Source of the DNA: Hypsibius dujardini
Lineage: Eukaryota > Tardigrada > Eutardigrada > Parachela > Hypsibiidae
Direction: 5' to 3'
Length of the DNA: 29,148 bases
Assembly (NCBI GenBank): GCA_001579985.1
Contig: LRSR01001735.1
Coordinates: forward strand, 1 to 29,148
A model generated the notes under the pieces. It saw only the letters and a program-made list of their open reading frames with translations. It was not told where the DNA came from and searched no databases. The translations under genes were made by a program, and so were the position numbers. Below are positions 1 through 10,274 of this stretch, piece after piece. Positions within the stretch are counted from its first letter, which is position 1. Each line of letters opens with the position of its first letter.

Positions 1-26
1 CTGTCTGTCTGTCTGTCTGTCTGTCT
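1..26. repeat. (CTGT)n microsatellite
   Basis: A perfect CTGT tetranucleotide run at the window edge. It lies just beyond the proposed donor of the AMFR CUE exon, probably in the next intron. Confidence 0.9.
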
Positions 27-2792
27 ATCCAAGTACCGGTGGAGTCGCATCGAGGCTCCCCGCGAGGATATTATCGATGGTCGTTTCGGCCGAACCGGTT
101 TCCAGGAGATCCTGAATGATGTCATGCTGAGGGACGTTCGGAAACACCTGCCGCACCTGTTCGGCCATCATTTCAATGTCACTCGTCTCCAGGTACTCGT
201 ACAATGGGTGTGAAACTACAACAGCCAGTAATCATAATTGTTGATTTTCCGTTTGATCCATCCCCTTGGGTGCATTCGATCGTACCGCGGCTTGGGTTTA
301 TCCGGGTACTCGCATGGCAGACATACCCGTGACTGAGACGTTTGGCAACCAGCGATTCAATCGCGACCCCTCGAAGGTGAAGAAACGTGCGCCTTCGTCA
401 CTGATTAGTCGGTTCGCATTCTGCCGCTGGTCGCGGAGATCAAACGTGTCACTGAGACTGACACGACAGATTGGACAGGAGATATCTTGCTCCAGCCACG
501 ACAGCAAACACGACCTATGGGAAGAAACATGGACTTTAGTCAGATAGATAAGCAAATAGGCAGCCAGAGAGACATACAGACAAACAGACAGATCGTTACA
601 CAAGTAGGCAGGCAGGCAAACAACTAGTGAGTCCGACAGACAAACAGACCAACAGGGAGACAGACAAATAGACAAATAGAATGACAGACAGACCGACACA
701 CAAGGAGATATGAAAGAGCATAGATCAATGAGCAGACGGACAGGACAAACAGGCCCAAAAGTAGACAGACCAAGGGACTGGCAGACATCAAGACAGGCAG
801 ACATTTCACTAAATAATGAATTATTTACTCATGAAAAAGATGGCCGCAGTGCAATTTCCGGGCCTGCTCCAACGTGTCCCAACAGATGGAGCAAGGTCCA
901 TCGTGTTTTTCAATTTCCTCCGGCATAGCTCGTGGAAAGGCTGCCTGCAGCCGCTTTTGGATAGCGGTGAAGTTACGATGCTTCCGAAATCTGGAAGACG
1001 GAGAACTTATCTCACATCACACACTGAGCGGTGCTCTGTCGCAGAATGTTAGCGGACACAAAAGTCAACTCACTTGTTGTTAAGCTCCTGTGATAGGAAA
1101 CGTATCTGGGCGACGATGACGATACTGCAGGCGCTCACGTTGAAGACCTGAAGTATCATGTGGACGTGATGGCACAGATCCAATACAAGGTTTCCTGAAA
1201 GGAAAATCCAAACAATCAGGTGAAACAAAAACAAGCAATCAAGCACCAAAACACGTGGGCACTAATGTAGACAGACTACCAGTCAGACGCTTAGACAGAG
1301 TCAGAAAACAGAAAGAAGGACGGACGGACGGCCGGGCAGACAAACAGGCAGGCAGGCATACAGTCAGGCATACCGGCAGACAGATAAACAAATAAGCAGA
1401 CCAGTATACCGAAAGATAGACATACATCTTAGCCAAGACGAAGGTCGAAAATTTACCCACCTGCATCACAAAGCAAGTTCAGATAATAGTGCAGACCCGT
1501 CTGCTGTTCCCATTTGGCAGCCGATCTGCCTTGGCGAAGGTGATGGAAACCGTAGCGCAGCAGAATATGACAAGTGGGAAAGAAGACGAGGAGCCCCTCG
1601 GCTGCCACGAAGAGGCCGGTGTGCAAAAAACCCATTGACAGGAGAAAACCACTACATCCCAGAATAGAGACGGATGCCGCAATGATTCCGCCCAGCAGGG
1701 TGATGAGACGTGTATGTGCAGTATTTACAGACACCGGAGAAAACGTCATATATTCACATCTGAAATGACACCCGAAGACTAGCTGATAAATCCAGCTATA
1801 ATGCGCTGAAAGAAGGGCGAACAGAGAGGACACAGGTCGGTAAACAAGCATGCCGAGAAATTGACAGACATATCGATAAAATGAATAGCCATAGATAGAT
1901 AGACAGACACACAGACAGACGGAAGCAGAAACGGACTGGCAGATAAATAGACAGGCAGGCAATCATGCAGGCGGGCAGACAGGCAGATAGACAGACAAGT
2001 AAATTCAGCCAATTTACCTATCTCTAGACAAAACAATTAAAAAGTGGATGTATCCCAAAATGACGAACCAGTCCAACTGAAAAGAAAAAGGTGGTCAATT
2101 ACAACATACGTTAAATTAACATTCAATGTGACCACGAAGCCTACTAACCCATATTATCATCTCTTCGACAGATTCGACGTTAACCACCCCAAAAACGAAG
2201 ATGAATTTGTAAAATGCGTAGTTCCATAACCGCTCCCGGATGTGTTGTCGCTCTGACATCCGGAGCCGGCCAAAAATTCTCTTGACTGCCAAGTGCGCGA
2301 GGATGCACAGCAGAAATGTCGCTGGTAGTACCACTGTCTGAAGAATGAACAAACAATAATGTAAAAACAGACAATTGACACCCATAAATCAATTCAGACA
2401 GAAAATCGCCCATCAAGCAATCAATGACGTTAAATTTTTCGCTCAAAAATTCAAAAAATATAATTGCAGTTGAATTGTACAGGGTACCTCTTTATTTTAG
2501 AAAAGAAACACTTTTAAATAATGAAAAAACGAACGTCTAAAAACAATTTATACAACTATTTATTCTCTATAAATGCGGAACTGTTCAATAACCAATCAAT
2601 CAGCTACTCAATAAAAGCGCAGAAAAATGACGGAAGCACATTTACACTTCGGGCATATTACGCAATCAATCAATCAATCGTACAAACTGCAACAATGTTT
2701 ACTCACCCAAAGAACCCACGAATTGGCTCCATTTTTGCCCAGAAAACTCCTCAGCTCGGTCCGATACTCTGCTCCGAAGCCGTGTGAGTCCG
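1..2792 (-). CDS. AMFR: AMFR/gp78-like ER-membrane RING-H2 + CUE E3 ubiquitin ligase (partial, multi-exon)
   Basis: AMFR/gp78 is an ER-resident E3 ligase of ER-associated degradation. My exon model on the minus strand, in transcript order, is 2792-2707 (its acceptor is weak), 2337-2145, 1805-1461, 1194-1074, 990-829, 514-327 and 215-37. Every junction is GT/AG and all phases fit. The exon at 2337-2145 carries a signature like RMSERQHIRERLWNYAFYKF, typical of AMFR. Exons 1805-1461 and 1194-1074 encode hydrophobic membrane segments. The RING-H2 is split by an intron: CSICWDTLEQARKLHCGHLF lies at 990-829, and HESCLLSWLEQDISCPICR spans the junction into 514-327. Exon 215-37 encodes the CUE domain (FPNVPQHDII and DNILAG). 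The N-terminal exon was not found, and the C-terminal p97/E2-binding tail lies off the left edge or is absent. If the donor at 31-36 is not used, an in-frame TAG occurs at 25-27. Identity rests on family knowledge, not a search. Confidence 0.9.
549..803. repeat. Imperfect GACA/GGCA repeat in an AMFR intron
   Basis: About 250 bp of degenerate GACA, GGCA and AACA units fill most of the intron between the two RING half exons (514 to 829). On the AMFR sense strand the repeat reads CTGT/TGCC, so it is pyrimidine-rich ahead of the 3' splice site. Long apparent reading frames here are repeat artefacts (cysteine, leucine and serine runs). Confidence 0.85.
1269..1420. repeat. Imperfect GACA/GGCA/GGACGG repeat in an AMFR intron
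   Basis: Degenerate tetranucleotide units (GACA, GGCA, GACG) in the intron between exons 1805-1461 and 1194-1074. It is the same repeat type and orientation as the tract in the downstream intron. Confidence 0.8.
1866..2003. repeat. Imperfect GACA/GGCA repeat in an AMFR intron
   Basis: A third degenerate GACA-type tract, in the intron between exons 2337-2145 and 1805-1461. On the sense strand it is again CTGT/TGCC-rich. Confidence 0.8.
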
Positions 2793-3174
2793 CTACCCGT
2801 CGAAAAAAATTATAAATGCCAGAACGCGACGGTTCATGATGGGATGAAATGAGTGTGGAAGGGGAGGAGGGATTCGAGCTGCTTTCAAAATCACCAAAAT
2901 ACGATCCGTTTTTGAAACTCCATAAGGACGCTTCGCCCGCATCGCATGTATTGGGTAAGGGTGGAGTAAGTGGGCATCCAAGTGACGCCATGATTAGTAG
3001 ATAAGATAACGATATTTCGAATAGAGAAATACGGTAAGGATCAAATAAAACAAAATGATTAAAATATAATTGCATTTCTTACTACGGGAACGAAGTCAGG
3101 TGACGGTGTGCATTGCGCATAATGCGCCGTGCATAGTGCGCGCGCACATTGTGGTGCAGTGTGCACCCCGTGAA
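2793..3174. other. Upstream region of the AMFR model; no clear exon
   Basis: The missing first AMFR exon should lie here or further right on the minus strand. A minus-strand frame stays open from about 3075 through 2707, but its residues upstream of 2792 do not resemble an AMFR N-terminus, so I have not called an exon. The stretch at 3100-3160 is rich in alternating GCGC/GTGC. Confidence 0.4.
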
Positions 3175-4010
3175 TAGTCTCAAAAAATCGGACTTTTGGA
3201 AACAGGTTGCGCGAAAAACCCGCTTTTTTGCAGACCAAATTTTCGAGTATAGCAAGTGGCATGTGGCAAAACATATGTACTCGCTCTTATACCCATGGTG
3301 CGGCCATCGTTCCGACCGGTGTTTGTCAATCTAAATCTGTATGACCGTCCGTCCATCCGTGTGCCGCTCTGTGTTTGTGCACTCCTCGTTCAACCGTTCA
3401 CATATTCGTGCAACTTCCGTGCTTCCATCCATCAGTTGGTAATTTCCGGTCCGTGTCAGCTAATCCCTTCGTCAGGTCGTCCTTCCTCTCGTCCATCCGT
3501 TCCTTCGCTTGTCCGTCCGTCCATCCGTCCATCCCTCGGTACATCTGCCTTTGGGATCGAATGTTCGTCCGTCGGTTCGTCCATCTGTCCGTTCCTCCGT
3601 CCGCCGGTTCGTCTGTCTATTCGTTCATCTGTCGGTCTGTCGGTCTGTCCGTTCGAAGGTTTGTCCTTTGATAGACCTTGTATCCGGCCAATCTCTATCC
3701 GACAGCTCACTTGTTCGGATGTTACGGCCACATCATTTGTCTGCCCGCCCATTAAGGGATCTCAGGCCAGGCGCACCCTGTATACTCTTATTCATTGTAT
3801 ACTCTTAATCTCTCCGCGTATGCAACACGCAACCGTAAACTATTGCGGAGTGGCGTTTCGTCTGAACATACTTTTGCCATATGCCGCTTGCCAAACCGAA
3901 AATTTCAGTCTCCAGAAAACCGGGTTTTTTGGCGACCAGCCTCCAAAAAACCCCATTTATTTAGTAAATATCCCCGAAAAACGATTCGTCCAGAAAAATG
4001 GTTACACACG
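3175..4010. repeat. Fold-back element with GTCC/ATCC satellite core
   Basis: Two diverged inverted arms, about 3205-3280 and 3865-3945, pair with each other: GCAAGTGGCATGTGGCAAAA on the left corresponds to the complement of CTTTTGCCATATGCCGCTTG on the right. Between them lies a degenerate satellite of GTCC, ATCC and GTTC units (about 3340-3665). Several long frames in this interval come from the repeat and are not genes. Confidence 0.6.
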
Positions 4011-4026
4011 GTGTTTCACCACTTAG

Positions 4027-4280
4027 GCTGGTGAGAGACCATCCCCGTCGGACGGTGTGGGTCATTTTTTGATCCATCATTGCGGCATTGATAAAAGAAG
4101 TAATGTTTGACGTAATTATCACGAGCCCATCAACTCCGGTTCGGAGCGCGAAATACTGAACAGCGGCCATCATAATTGCGCACAGCACAGCTGTATCATC
4201 TGCGCCTGTTCGGATTGGATTACTATAACACTGAACGAATACCTGGATCTCTGAGATGAGGGAGACACACCCCCGCAGCT
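4027..4280 (-). pseudogene. Possible RNase H1-like fragment, catalytically dead
   Basis: A minus-strand frame here reads, in order, an 'IRTGADDTAVLCAIMMAAVQ' block, a 'GVDGLVIITSN' block, then 'FINA' and 'RRGW'. That order and spacing resemble the RNase H1 fold: the 'TN.RAEL.A...A' helix, 'L.I.TDS..' strand, 'INxx' and 'W...GW' motifs. The residues expected as catalytic Glu (RAE) and Asp (TDS) are replaced (TAV, TSN). No partner exons were identified. It could be a relic of a retroelement or host RNase H gene, or chance. Confidence 0.22.
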
Positions 4281-4748
4281 GGAAATGATTTGGTTTCCGA
4301 AGCGGTAGAATACAGGTGGAAAGGATGGATGGATATTTTGACGACTTATTCCCCCTTATAGTTTTTGCTCGGTCGTTGTAGTACATATATTCCCGGTACT
4401 GGTAGAGTATCATTCGATGGTTCGCAGACCCCTTTTAGGTTGTATACTTGCGTGTCACGACCGGGTGTGTAGACTGTTTCCTTGACTTTGCATCTCATTC
4501 GGTCGCAGTTATTGCCGTCGGTCCGGTCGTATCAAATACACCCGTCGTTTGAAGTATAATTATTATATATATATATGTATAAGTATTATAACTAATGCTC
4601 GTAACTCGTCACTCTGCGACTATGCCATGTACCCCTTCCATCATACTTCGTATTCCCTTTTGCAGGACTGAATACATAAAAATCTCTTGCAATATTCTCC
4701 TACCCCATCGGCAGTTGGGACTTGGGTTAATTAACAGTAAAGTGCTAA
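4281..4748. other. Gene-free stretch upstream of receptor copy A
   Basis: I see no coding exon. A short (AT)n run lies at about 4560-4575. This interval should contain the promoter of copy A if that copy is expressed, but the upstream block shared by copies C and D is not evident here. Confidence 0.4.
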
Positions 4749-4982
4749 ACCCTTGCGGTTGACCGGTGTTCTTACTTCTATATACCTGTGGCATTGGGTT
4801 GGGTGTCGGACTCAGACGATAATTGGATCCGGCTGTGGGCTGCGCGAAATGGAGTTTATAACCACTCCACAGCCTCATTCGAGGTCGGATGTATCGATTG
4901 CATAGGGAGCAAAGACATTTTCGTCGCTGCAGCCGTTGTAAGACGATATCGATACCAAAATATTTAACAAACTATATCCCTC

Positions 4983-5473
4983 CGTTTAGGGTCCTTACAA
5001 GTCGAAACCAGGACCCCTCACGTTAGGGTAAGGGGTGGGCAAAGGGGAAAAATACATTTTTTTCAATATTGAACCCAAAATTGAGCCTCTTGCCCCTGAT
5101 AATTTTGAAACTTGTGGGGGGTGTGTGAGTCAAATTTCCAGTGGCTCTCGGGATTTCAAAAGGTTTTCAAAATCATGAGTTTTTCATCAAATTTGGATTG
5201 TTCTTAAATGTTTTGAACCTCCCATTTGTATTAATTAATAGGGAGGTCATATTGGACTTGGACAAACTTCAAATTTGAAGGAAAAACTTATGCTTTGAAA
5301 ATGTTTTGAAATCCCCTGGAAATGAGACCCCACACCCTCACAAGTTTTAAAATAATTAGGGGCAAGAGGCCCAATTTCGGGTTCAATTTTAAAAATAATG
5401 CATTTTGTCTCTTTGCCGACCCCTTGGCCTTACCGTTAGGAGTTCTGGTTCTGACCTGTAAGGACCCTAAACG
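4983..5473. repeat. Fold-back element family F1 (copy 1), in intron 1 of receptor copy A
   Basis: About 490 bp with long inverted arms. The left arm starts CGTTTAGGGTCCTTACA and the right arm ends TGTAAGGACCCTAAACG. The arms pair for roughly 150-200 bp, including the blocks GGGCAAAGGGG, TTGAACCC and GGCAAGAGG. A related full copy is at 25984-26490 and a half copy at 6130-6295. No transposase frame is present, so it is a non-autonomous MITE or fold-back element. Confidence 0.8.
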
Positions 5474-6129
5474 AGCCTCTGCACTCCGTTTATGGTATCT
5501 ACATTTCCATGTGCTGTTATTTATGTATATAGCAAGGTGGCCAAGACATTATTAAGAGGATAATTAATCGCACGGACTCTGTAAGAGATCAAAATCTATC
5601 CGAAATACATTGGGGCGGTGTTTGGGTCTTGATGCTGGAAATAATCTGCAAGTCGTTGGTACTCCGGTGAGTTGCGCCTTCAAATCGCGTTCCCTGTCTT
5701 TCCGTTTTAATGTGTCTGTCACTTCATCAGGTCCTCTCTGTTAATTCGCGCTTTCCGGCACTAGTACTTCCACCAGTCAAAAATCCTCCGTCTGGCTTCG
5801 ATGGAGCCCCTTCCCTTCTTTCTTTTTGACATTTGGACGCAACCAGCGTATCGATTAACATGTCTCGTTGTCTTTGCTGTAACCTTCCAAACTCCATATG
5901 GAGTAAATTCCAGACACCCATTTGATAGAGAAATATATGGCGTTATTCAAATTTCTTTTGAATGCTTCTGAGAAATCGTGAAATGGAAGAGAGAGAGCAA
6001 AAAAACTTTAAAGGAAAAGATTGATTAGCGAGACTGTTACTAGCAAATAGCTGGGTTGAATGCTTAACAGGGAATTACCGAATGATTCTCATGCAAATGA
6101 TACTGAATCATTCGGCAGCTTCCCTAACA

Positions 6130-6295
6130 TTTTTTAGAAATTTTGAAATCCGGGGGGGGGGATCTTGGAGATTAGACCCTCACATCCACATTAGTTTTCA
6201 AATCATTAGGGATCATAGGCCGAAATTTTGGTTCCATTTTGAAAAAAATGCATTTTTTTCTCTTTTCCCCCCTTTTCCATTTTACTGGTGTACTG
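6130..6295. repeat. Half copy of fold-back family F1
   Basis: Matches one arm of the 4983-5473 element: a GAAATCC...GGGG start, then AGACCCTCACA, CAAATCATTAGG, and a TTTTGAAAAAAATGCA stretch. It lies between exons 2 and 5 of receptor copy A, near where exons 3 and 4 are missing. Confidence 0.6.
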
Positions 6296-7485
6296 TCGGA
6301 AGACAGTAGGTGACTTCAGAAATCACGTTTTGCCGGCAAATCATTAGACTTAGAAATAACTCAATTTTTGCGATGCAATAATTGGTCCATTCTGTAGGCA
6401 AGCAAAAGACCCTCACCTGAGGGGTTTGGAGGCGGTCGTGATAACAACTGCCAGGACCGACGATGTTTTTCTCCAGACAATGGCTGATTTTGGCAAAGCA
6501 GGCACTCCAGCCACGTTCATTCTCGCGCGAACGCATTTCGGCTGGTTGGTATATTTCACCTGCGACTACATGGAAGTGCCCCCGAATATATATTCCGCAA
6601 GATCCTCACCTTACTGGCTCCGCCGAGATTCCGCCCTGTTCAAAGTCTTTTCGGAACGGTAGGCACATACGTAAAGATGTACAGCACTTTACATTGCATT
6701 CATGGACAATGCGCTGCTTGATGTGGAGAGCATATTCGGCAACATTTGGTATTTTTTTGCGATTACTGGAAGTTAGGAATAACATGCAAAAAACCCTCTT
6801 ATTTGGGAAGGACTCCTTTTTCCTTAAAGTGTTCCGATCTTGTAAAAATATGTGTTCATGTAGAACTTTTGAGCTGTTTTACCCAGCAGGACTATTTTTC
6901 TCTGCACATTCATTGCCGTCTATTCAAAACAAGTTTAGGTTTTCCAGAAGGAATTATTTTTGTGGAAGTATATCATGAGGGTGTGGCGTGGGCCAGAGTT
7001 TTGCTGGAACCTCACTTTCCCGCCTGTAATAGATGCTCACATGGACAGGCTTGGTGACAAAAAAATTTGAGATAGTGTCGTTAATAGTGGCAGAGAAATA
7101 GCGGTTCTAGGTCTGTTTCAAAAGCATTCCCGAATCCGGTAATTAGCGTACTATACTTGCTCACACTGTTTAATGACTTTTTTTCTTCTCCTCACCTTGT
7201 AGATTTCAGCGGGTTTTCGAAGGAGGAATGCTAGAGCTTATCTTGAGACGATACGCTCAGTTATATGTGGACCATCTCTTACGACATGTGCACAAAATTC
7301 GTGCTCATTGCGAACCATGGCGAATACCAAATAGGCCGATTGTCGCAAGGCGAACCGTCGGAATCCGCGACATGCTAATCACCCTTTCCGCTGGTGTAGC
7401 TATGCTTGTTGCTGATGGATTAGGCGGGTATGCCATGGAAATGACTGTCCATTACACAAAACGAAAGAGCGTCGCCGCTTCTTAG

Positions 7486-7800
7486 TTCATAACCGACAAT
7501 CAATAATGAACTTGCAGATTGCGCCTCAAAGCAGTCGGCCAATGGCGCGTCTGCGACCTCCCATTTTGCTAGATTGGCCCGCCCTACTCACTCATTTTGT
7601 TCCTTTCGAGTCATATTTCCTCTTTCTACTTTTTACACACATGCAACTTTATTAACAGTTCCACTTTTACATCGCCCCTGCTCTAGCCTTACTTTTTGCT
7701 GGCTCCACGAACTTTACTGGAGCAGTGACCTTGTTTTTAATACGCTACTACAGTAATACTTTAATCTTGAACGGAGGGATTCCTAAATTCGCTTCATTAA
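7486..7800. other. 3' flank of receptor copy A
   Basis: No coding exon was recognised. The stretch probably contains the 3' UTR of copy A if it is transcribed. I saw no convincing polyadenylation signal. Confidence 0.4.
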
Positions 7801-8445
7801 TCTTACTTGAGAAGTATTTCAGATGCCGAATTCTAATTGGCTCCACTTTAAGTTAGTCAAATTTATGATGGTTTTCAAAATTTATTTCACCGTTGTTATC
7901 CCAATAACAGTTTTGGCAGAATGTCAAAGTTGGGAAAACAATGGGAGATTCGCCAGTTTCCCTGGTTTTGACTGTAAAACGTCGTTTCTCAGAAAATATT
8001 TAATTTGATGATTTCTGACCCTGTCCCTCTCAAAATTCAATTTGGAATCGATTGTTGTAAGTAGAATCCCTTTTGGGTGTCAGGGGGCGGAGCTACAGGC
8101 CATTTTTGGAACTGGGAGGACAAGTACGAGTGGCATTGCAGAAATGACCCACAGTCCCGCCCCCTCATAACCAGAAATGATTTGCTGATGCCAATCGATT
8201 CCAAATTGAATTTTGAGGGGGACTGTGTCAAAAATTATCAATGAAATCTTTTCTGAAAATCGACGATTTTACAGTCAAAATCTGAAATCTTCCATTGTTT
8301 TTCCCAACTTTGAAATTCTGCCAAAAAAGTTGTTAGAATAACCACGGTGAAATAACTTAAGAAACCATCATAAATGTGTCTCTATTAATAAAACTTAAAG
8401 TGGAGTCACTTTGAATTTGGCATCTGAAGTATTTCCCAAATTAGA
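7801..8445. repeat. Fold-back element family F2 (copy 1), about 645 bp
   Basis: A long inverted repeat. The left arm (7801 on: TCTTACTTGAGAAGTATTTC, then AGATGCC) pairs with the right arm ending at 8445. Further paired blocks include CTCCACTTTAAGTT, CCCAACTTTGAAATTCTGCC and CAATCGATTCCAAATTGAAT. The centre carries GGGGGCGGAGCTACA and a CCGCCCCCT counterpart. A second full copy is at 11212-11864 and a half copy at 16705-16895. No coding capacity was seen. Confidence 0.85.
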
Positions 8446-8463
8446 CTTGCGTGTAGAACCATA

Positions 8464-8824
8464 CGAGGTAAAGGCCGTTAACCAGGCCGCTTTTAGAAAT
8501 CGTAACTTAACCAGGCCGGTTTTTTCAACGTTGATTTCCCGGCGCTGCAGTGCTGCCATGCCATGACAGATGGCTTGAAAACATTCAGAAAAATTCTCTG
8601 ACCCATTTTAGTTCGTTCCTAAGCCTCACGGTTCGAATTTGAGTCCAAAAAAAGGAAGAGAAGAATCTCAATGGAGAAGTGTGGAAGTAGTCCGGTAGAG
8701 GCGCCACTTCGGTTCCATCTCCCTGGGTTGACTTCGCAAAAACGACTTATGCGCCACCTGTTGGCCTGCCGGCCTGGTTAAGTTACGATTTCTAAAAGCG
8801 GCCTGGTTGACGGCCTTTACCTCG
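8464..8824. mobile_element. MITE with 56-bp TIRs and TA target duplication (family M1)
   Basis: Terminal inverted repeats at 8464-8519 and 8769-8824 differ at one of 56 positions. They start CGAGGTAAAGGCCGT and hold two AACCAGGCC blocks each. A TA dinucleotide flanks both ends (8462-8463 and 8825-8826), as expected for Tc1/mariner-type insertions. The 249-bp interior has no transposase frame. Near-identical arms imply a recent insertion. It sits 18 bp after the F2 element. Confidence 0.88.
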
Positions 8825-8826
8825 TA

Positions 8827-9407
8827 CCCACGATAAGCACTGATACAAGTAGCACACACAACGCGGGAAAATTATTCCTCATCCCACGATTGTTGTTAGA
8901 AAATTTGTGCGGCAGTTCGGTGTGTTATATTCAAACTTCCGGAAGTTTTGCAGCGAACATGGTGGGCTCCAATAACTCCTAGCACTTCAATTTGCCAACT
9001 TTTAACGCCAGGAGCAACAGATTTACTTGTAACATAAATAATCGAATACCTTTTATATTTACGGAGTAATTTTTGTTTAACTGCAGTGTACAGGCGTAGA
9101 TACCGACCAGCCCTCGCTTCCTTTGCAAAAATCAGCTGCTCGGGTTGAAAATAAAATAATGGAAAAAGTATAAAGTAAGATGAAAATGTATGGTTTCTTG
9201 CAAAAAAAATTCAGTAAAGTAGCAAATGCGCTTTCATGGACGAGGGAATTTTGCTCTCGAAGACAGTTCCACCAGACATTTGGCATAGTCGCAGAACAGG
9301 AACTTTGAGATATTTGATGCGCGGATGGGTGCTGTAAAAATAGAGTTGAACTATCAACTTGCAGGTTGTGTTAAACAGTTAAAGTTACTTTATGTTTGAT
9401 GACAAAG
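8827..9407. other. Gene-free stretch, 3' side of the GPCR
   Basis: No exon was recognised on either strand. It is downstream of the minus-strand GPCR stop at 9408 and probably includes that gene's 3' UTR. Confidence 0.4.
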
Positions 9408-10241
9408 TTAGTGATAGTTGGAAGGGCGATACAAGACAGAATGTTCGACCAAGTAATGTGGCGGGACATGTGAAGCAGGAGCAACGCTTGATCGGGTTTT
9501 GGTGTTAAGTTCAGATTTATGCGGACCCCTGCCGATGACCGCCTGACCAGATGGGACTCTTTGTCGTAGAACGTAGCGCCGAAAGAAGTTTATGGCGGTT
9601 TTTCTGTAGTCCGTGTTCAGCCACATCATCGTGAACTAATGATGGATGAATAGCAACCATTATTATGGTACATCTTATGGGTTTATGTTTGGTTGGATAA
9701 ATGATATATGCTAAAATAGCATTTATGAAAAACAGCACAACAATGTAAGGCCCCTTACCGGACTGATCGTATACTGAGCATCCAGTATGCAGTGCACCCA
9801 AACAGTCAATATGGGGTTTTCCCTAAAAAGATACTGCAGGCTTTCCGTCGTGAACACCGAGTAGGGAAGGTCACAGGCCGCGCCCCATAGAAAGGATGTG
9901 AACAACATGATTGCCACTTCCATACGACGCTGTTGAGAGGTTGTGCATTTGCGGACAGCATTTTTCTGGACTTCAAGGCCAATCGTCTGGCGTCGTCGGT
10001 AAGCAATGTATATGGATTTTGCCAAAATTATGACGCAACAGATTCCAATAATGCTCATAGGGAGAAATATAACGCCTAATAATATAACGTGAACAACGTA
10101 TTTTGGTTTATCAATTTAGAGGCACATACAACAAGTAAGCAGACATTTATCATCCATTATTCAGACAAACGCATAGGACGAAAGGCGACAGACAAACAGA
10201 CAAACAGACAGGCAGGCAGGCAGGCAAGCAGATAGACAGGC

Positions 10242-10274
<33 letters not shown>

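Larger units (their letters stand above)
4749..7485 (+). pseudogene. Ionotropic-receptor-like copy A, lacking the M1 and M3 exons
   Basis: First member of the array. Four of the six family exons are present: exon 1 (open from 4749, ends 4937), exon 2 (5533-5666), exon 5 (6398-6658) and exon 6 (7203-7485). They match copy C in order, e.g. RLWAARNGVYNHST in exon 1, LSEIHWGGVW in exon 2, TMADFGKAG in exon 5, and RYAQLY plus a C-terminal helix in exon 6. The exons that would encode the rest of S1 with M1, and M3, are not seen between 5667 and 6397. Exon 1 has no in-frame ATG; TTG stands near the expected start. Exon 5 is one base longer than in C and D (261 against 260), which is exactly the phase needed for exon 2 to splice straight to exon 5. 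So it is either a decayed copy or a rebuilt pore-less protein with one C-terminal membrane helix. Confidence 0.65.

Noticed and set aside
298-804. A long minus-strand frame rich in Cys, Leu and Ser upstream of the RING half exon
   Set aside because: Only 514-327 is exon. The rest is translated GACA/CTGT repeat with biased composition.
3256-4026. A 256-codon plus-strand frame with Arg/Ser/Pro runs
   Set aside because: It is the GTCC/ATCC satellite core and arms of a fold-back element; all three frames are open because of the repeat period and no protein motif is present.
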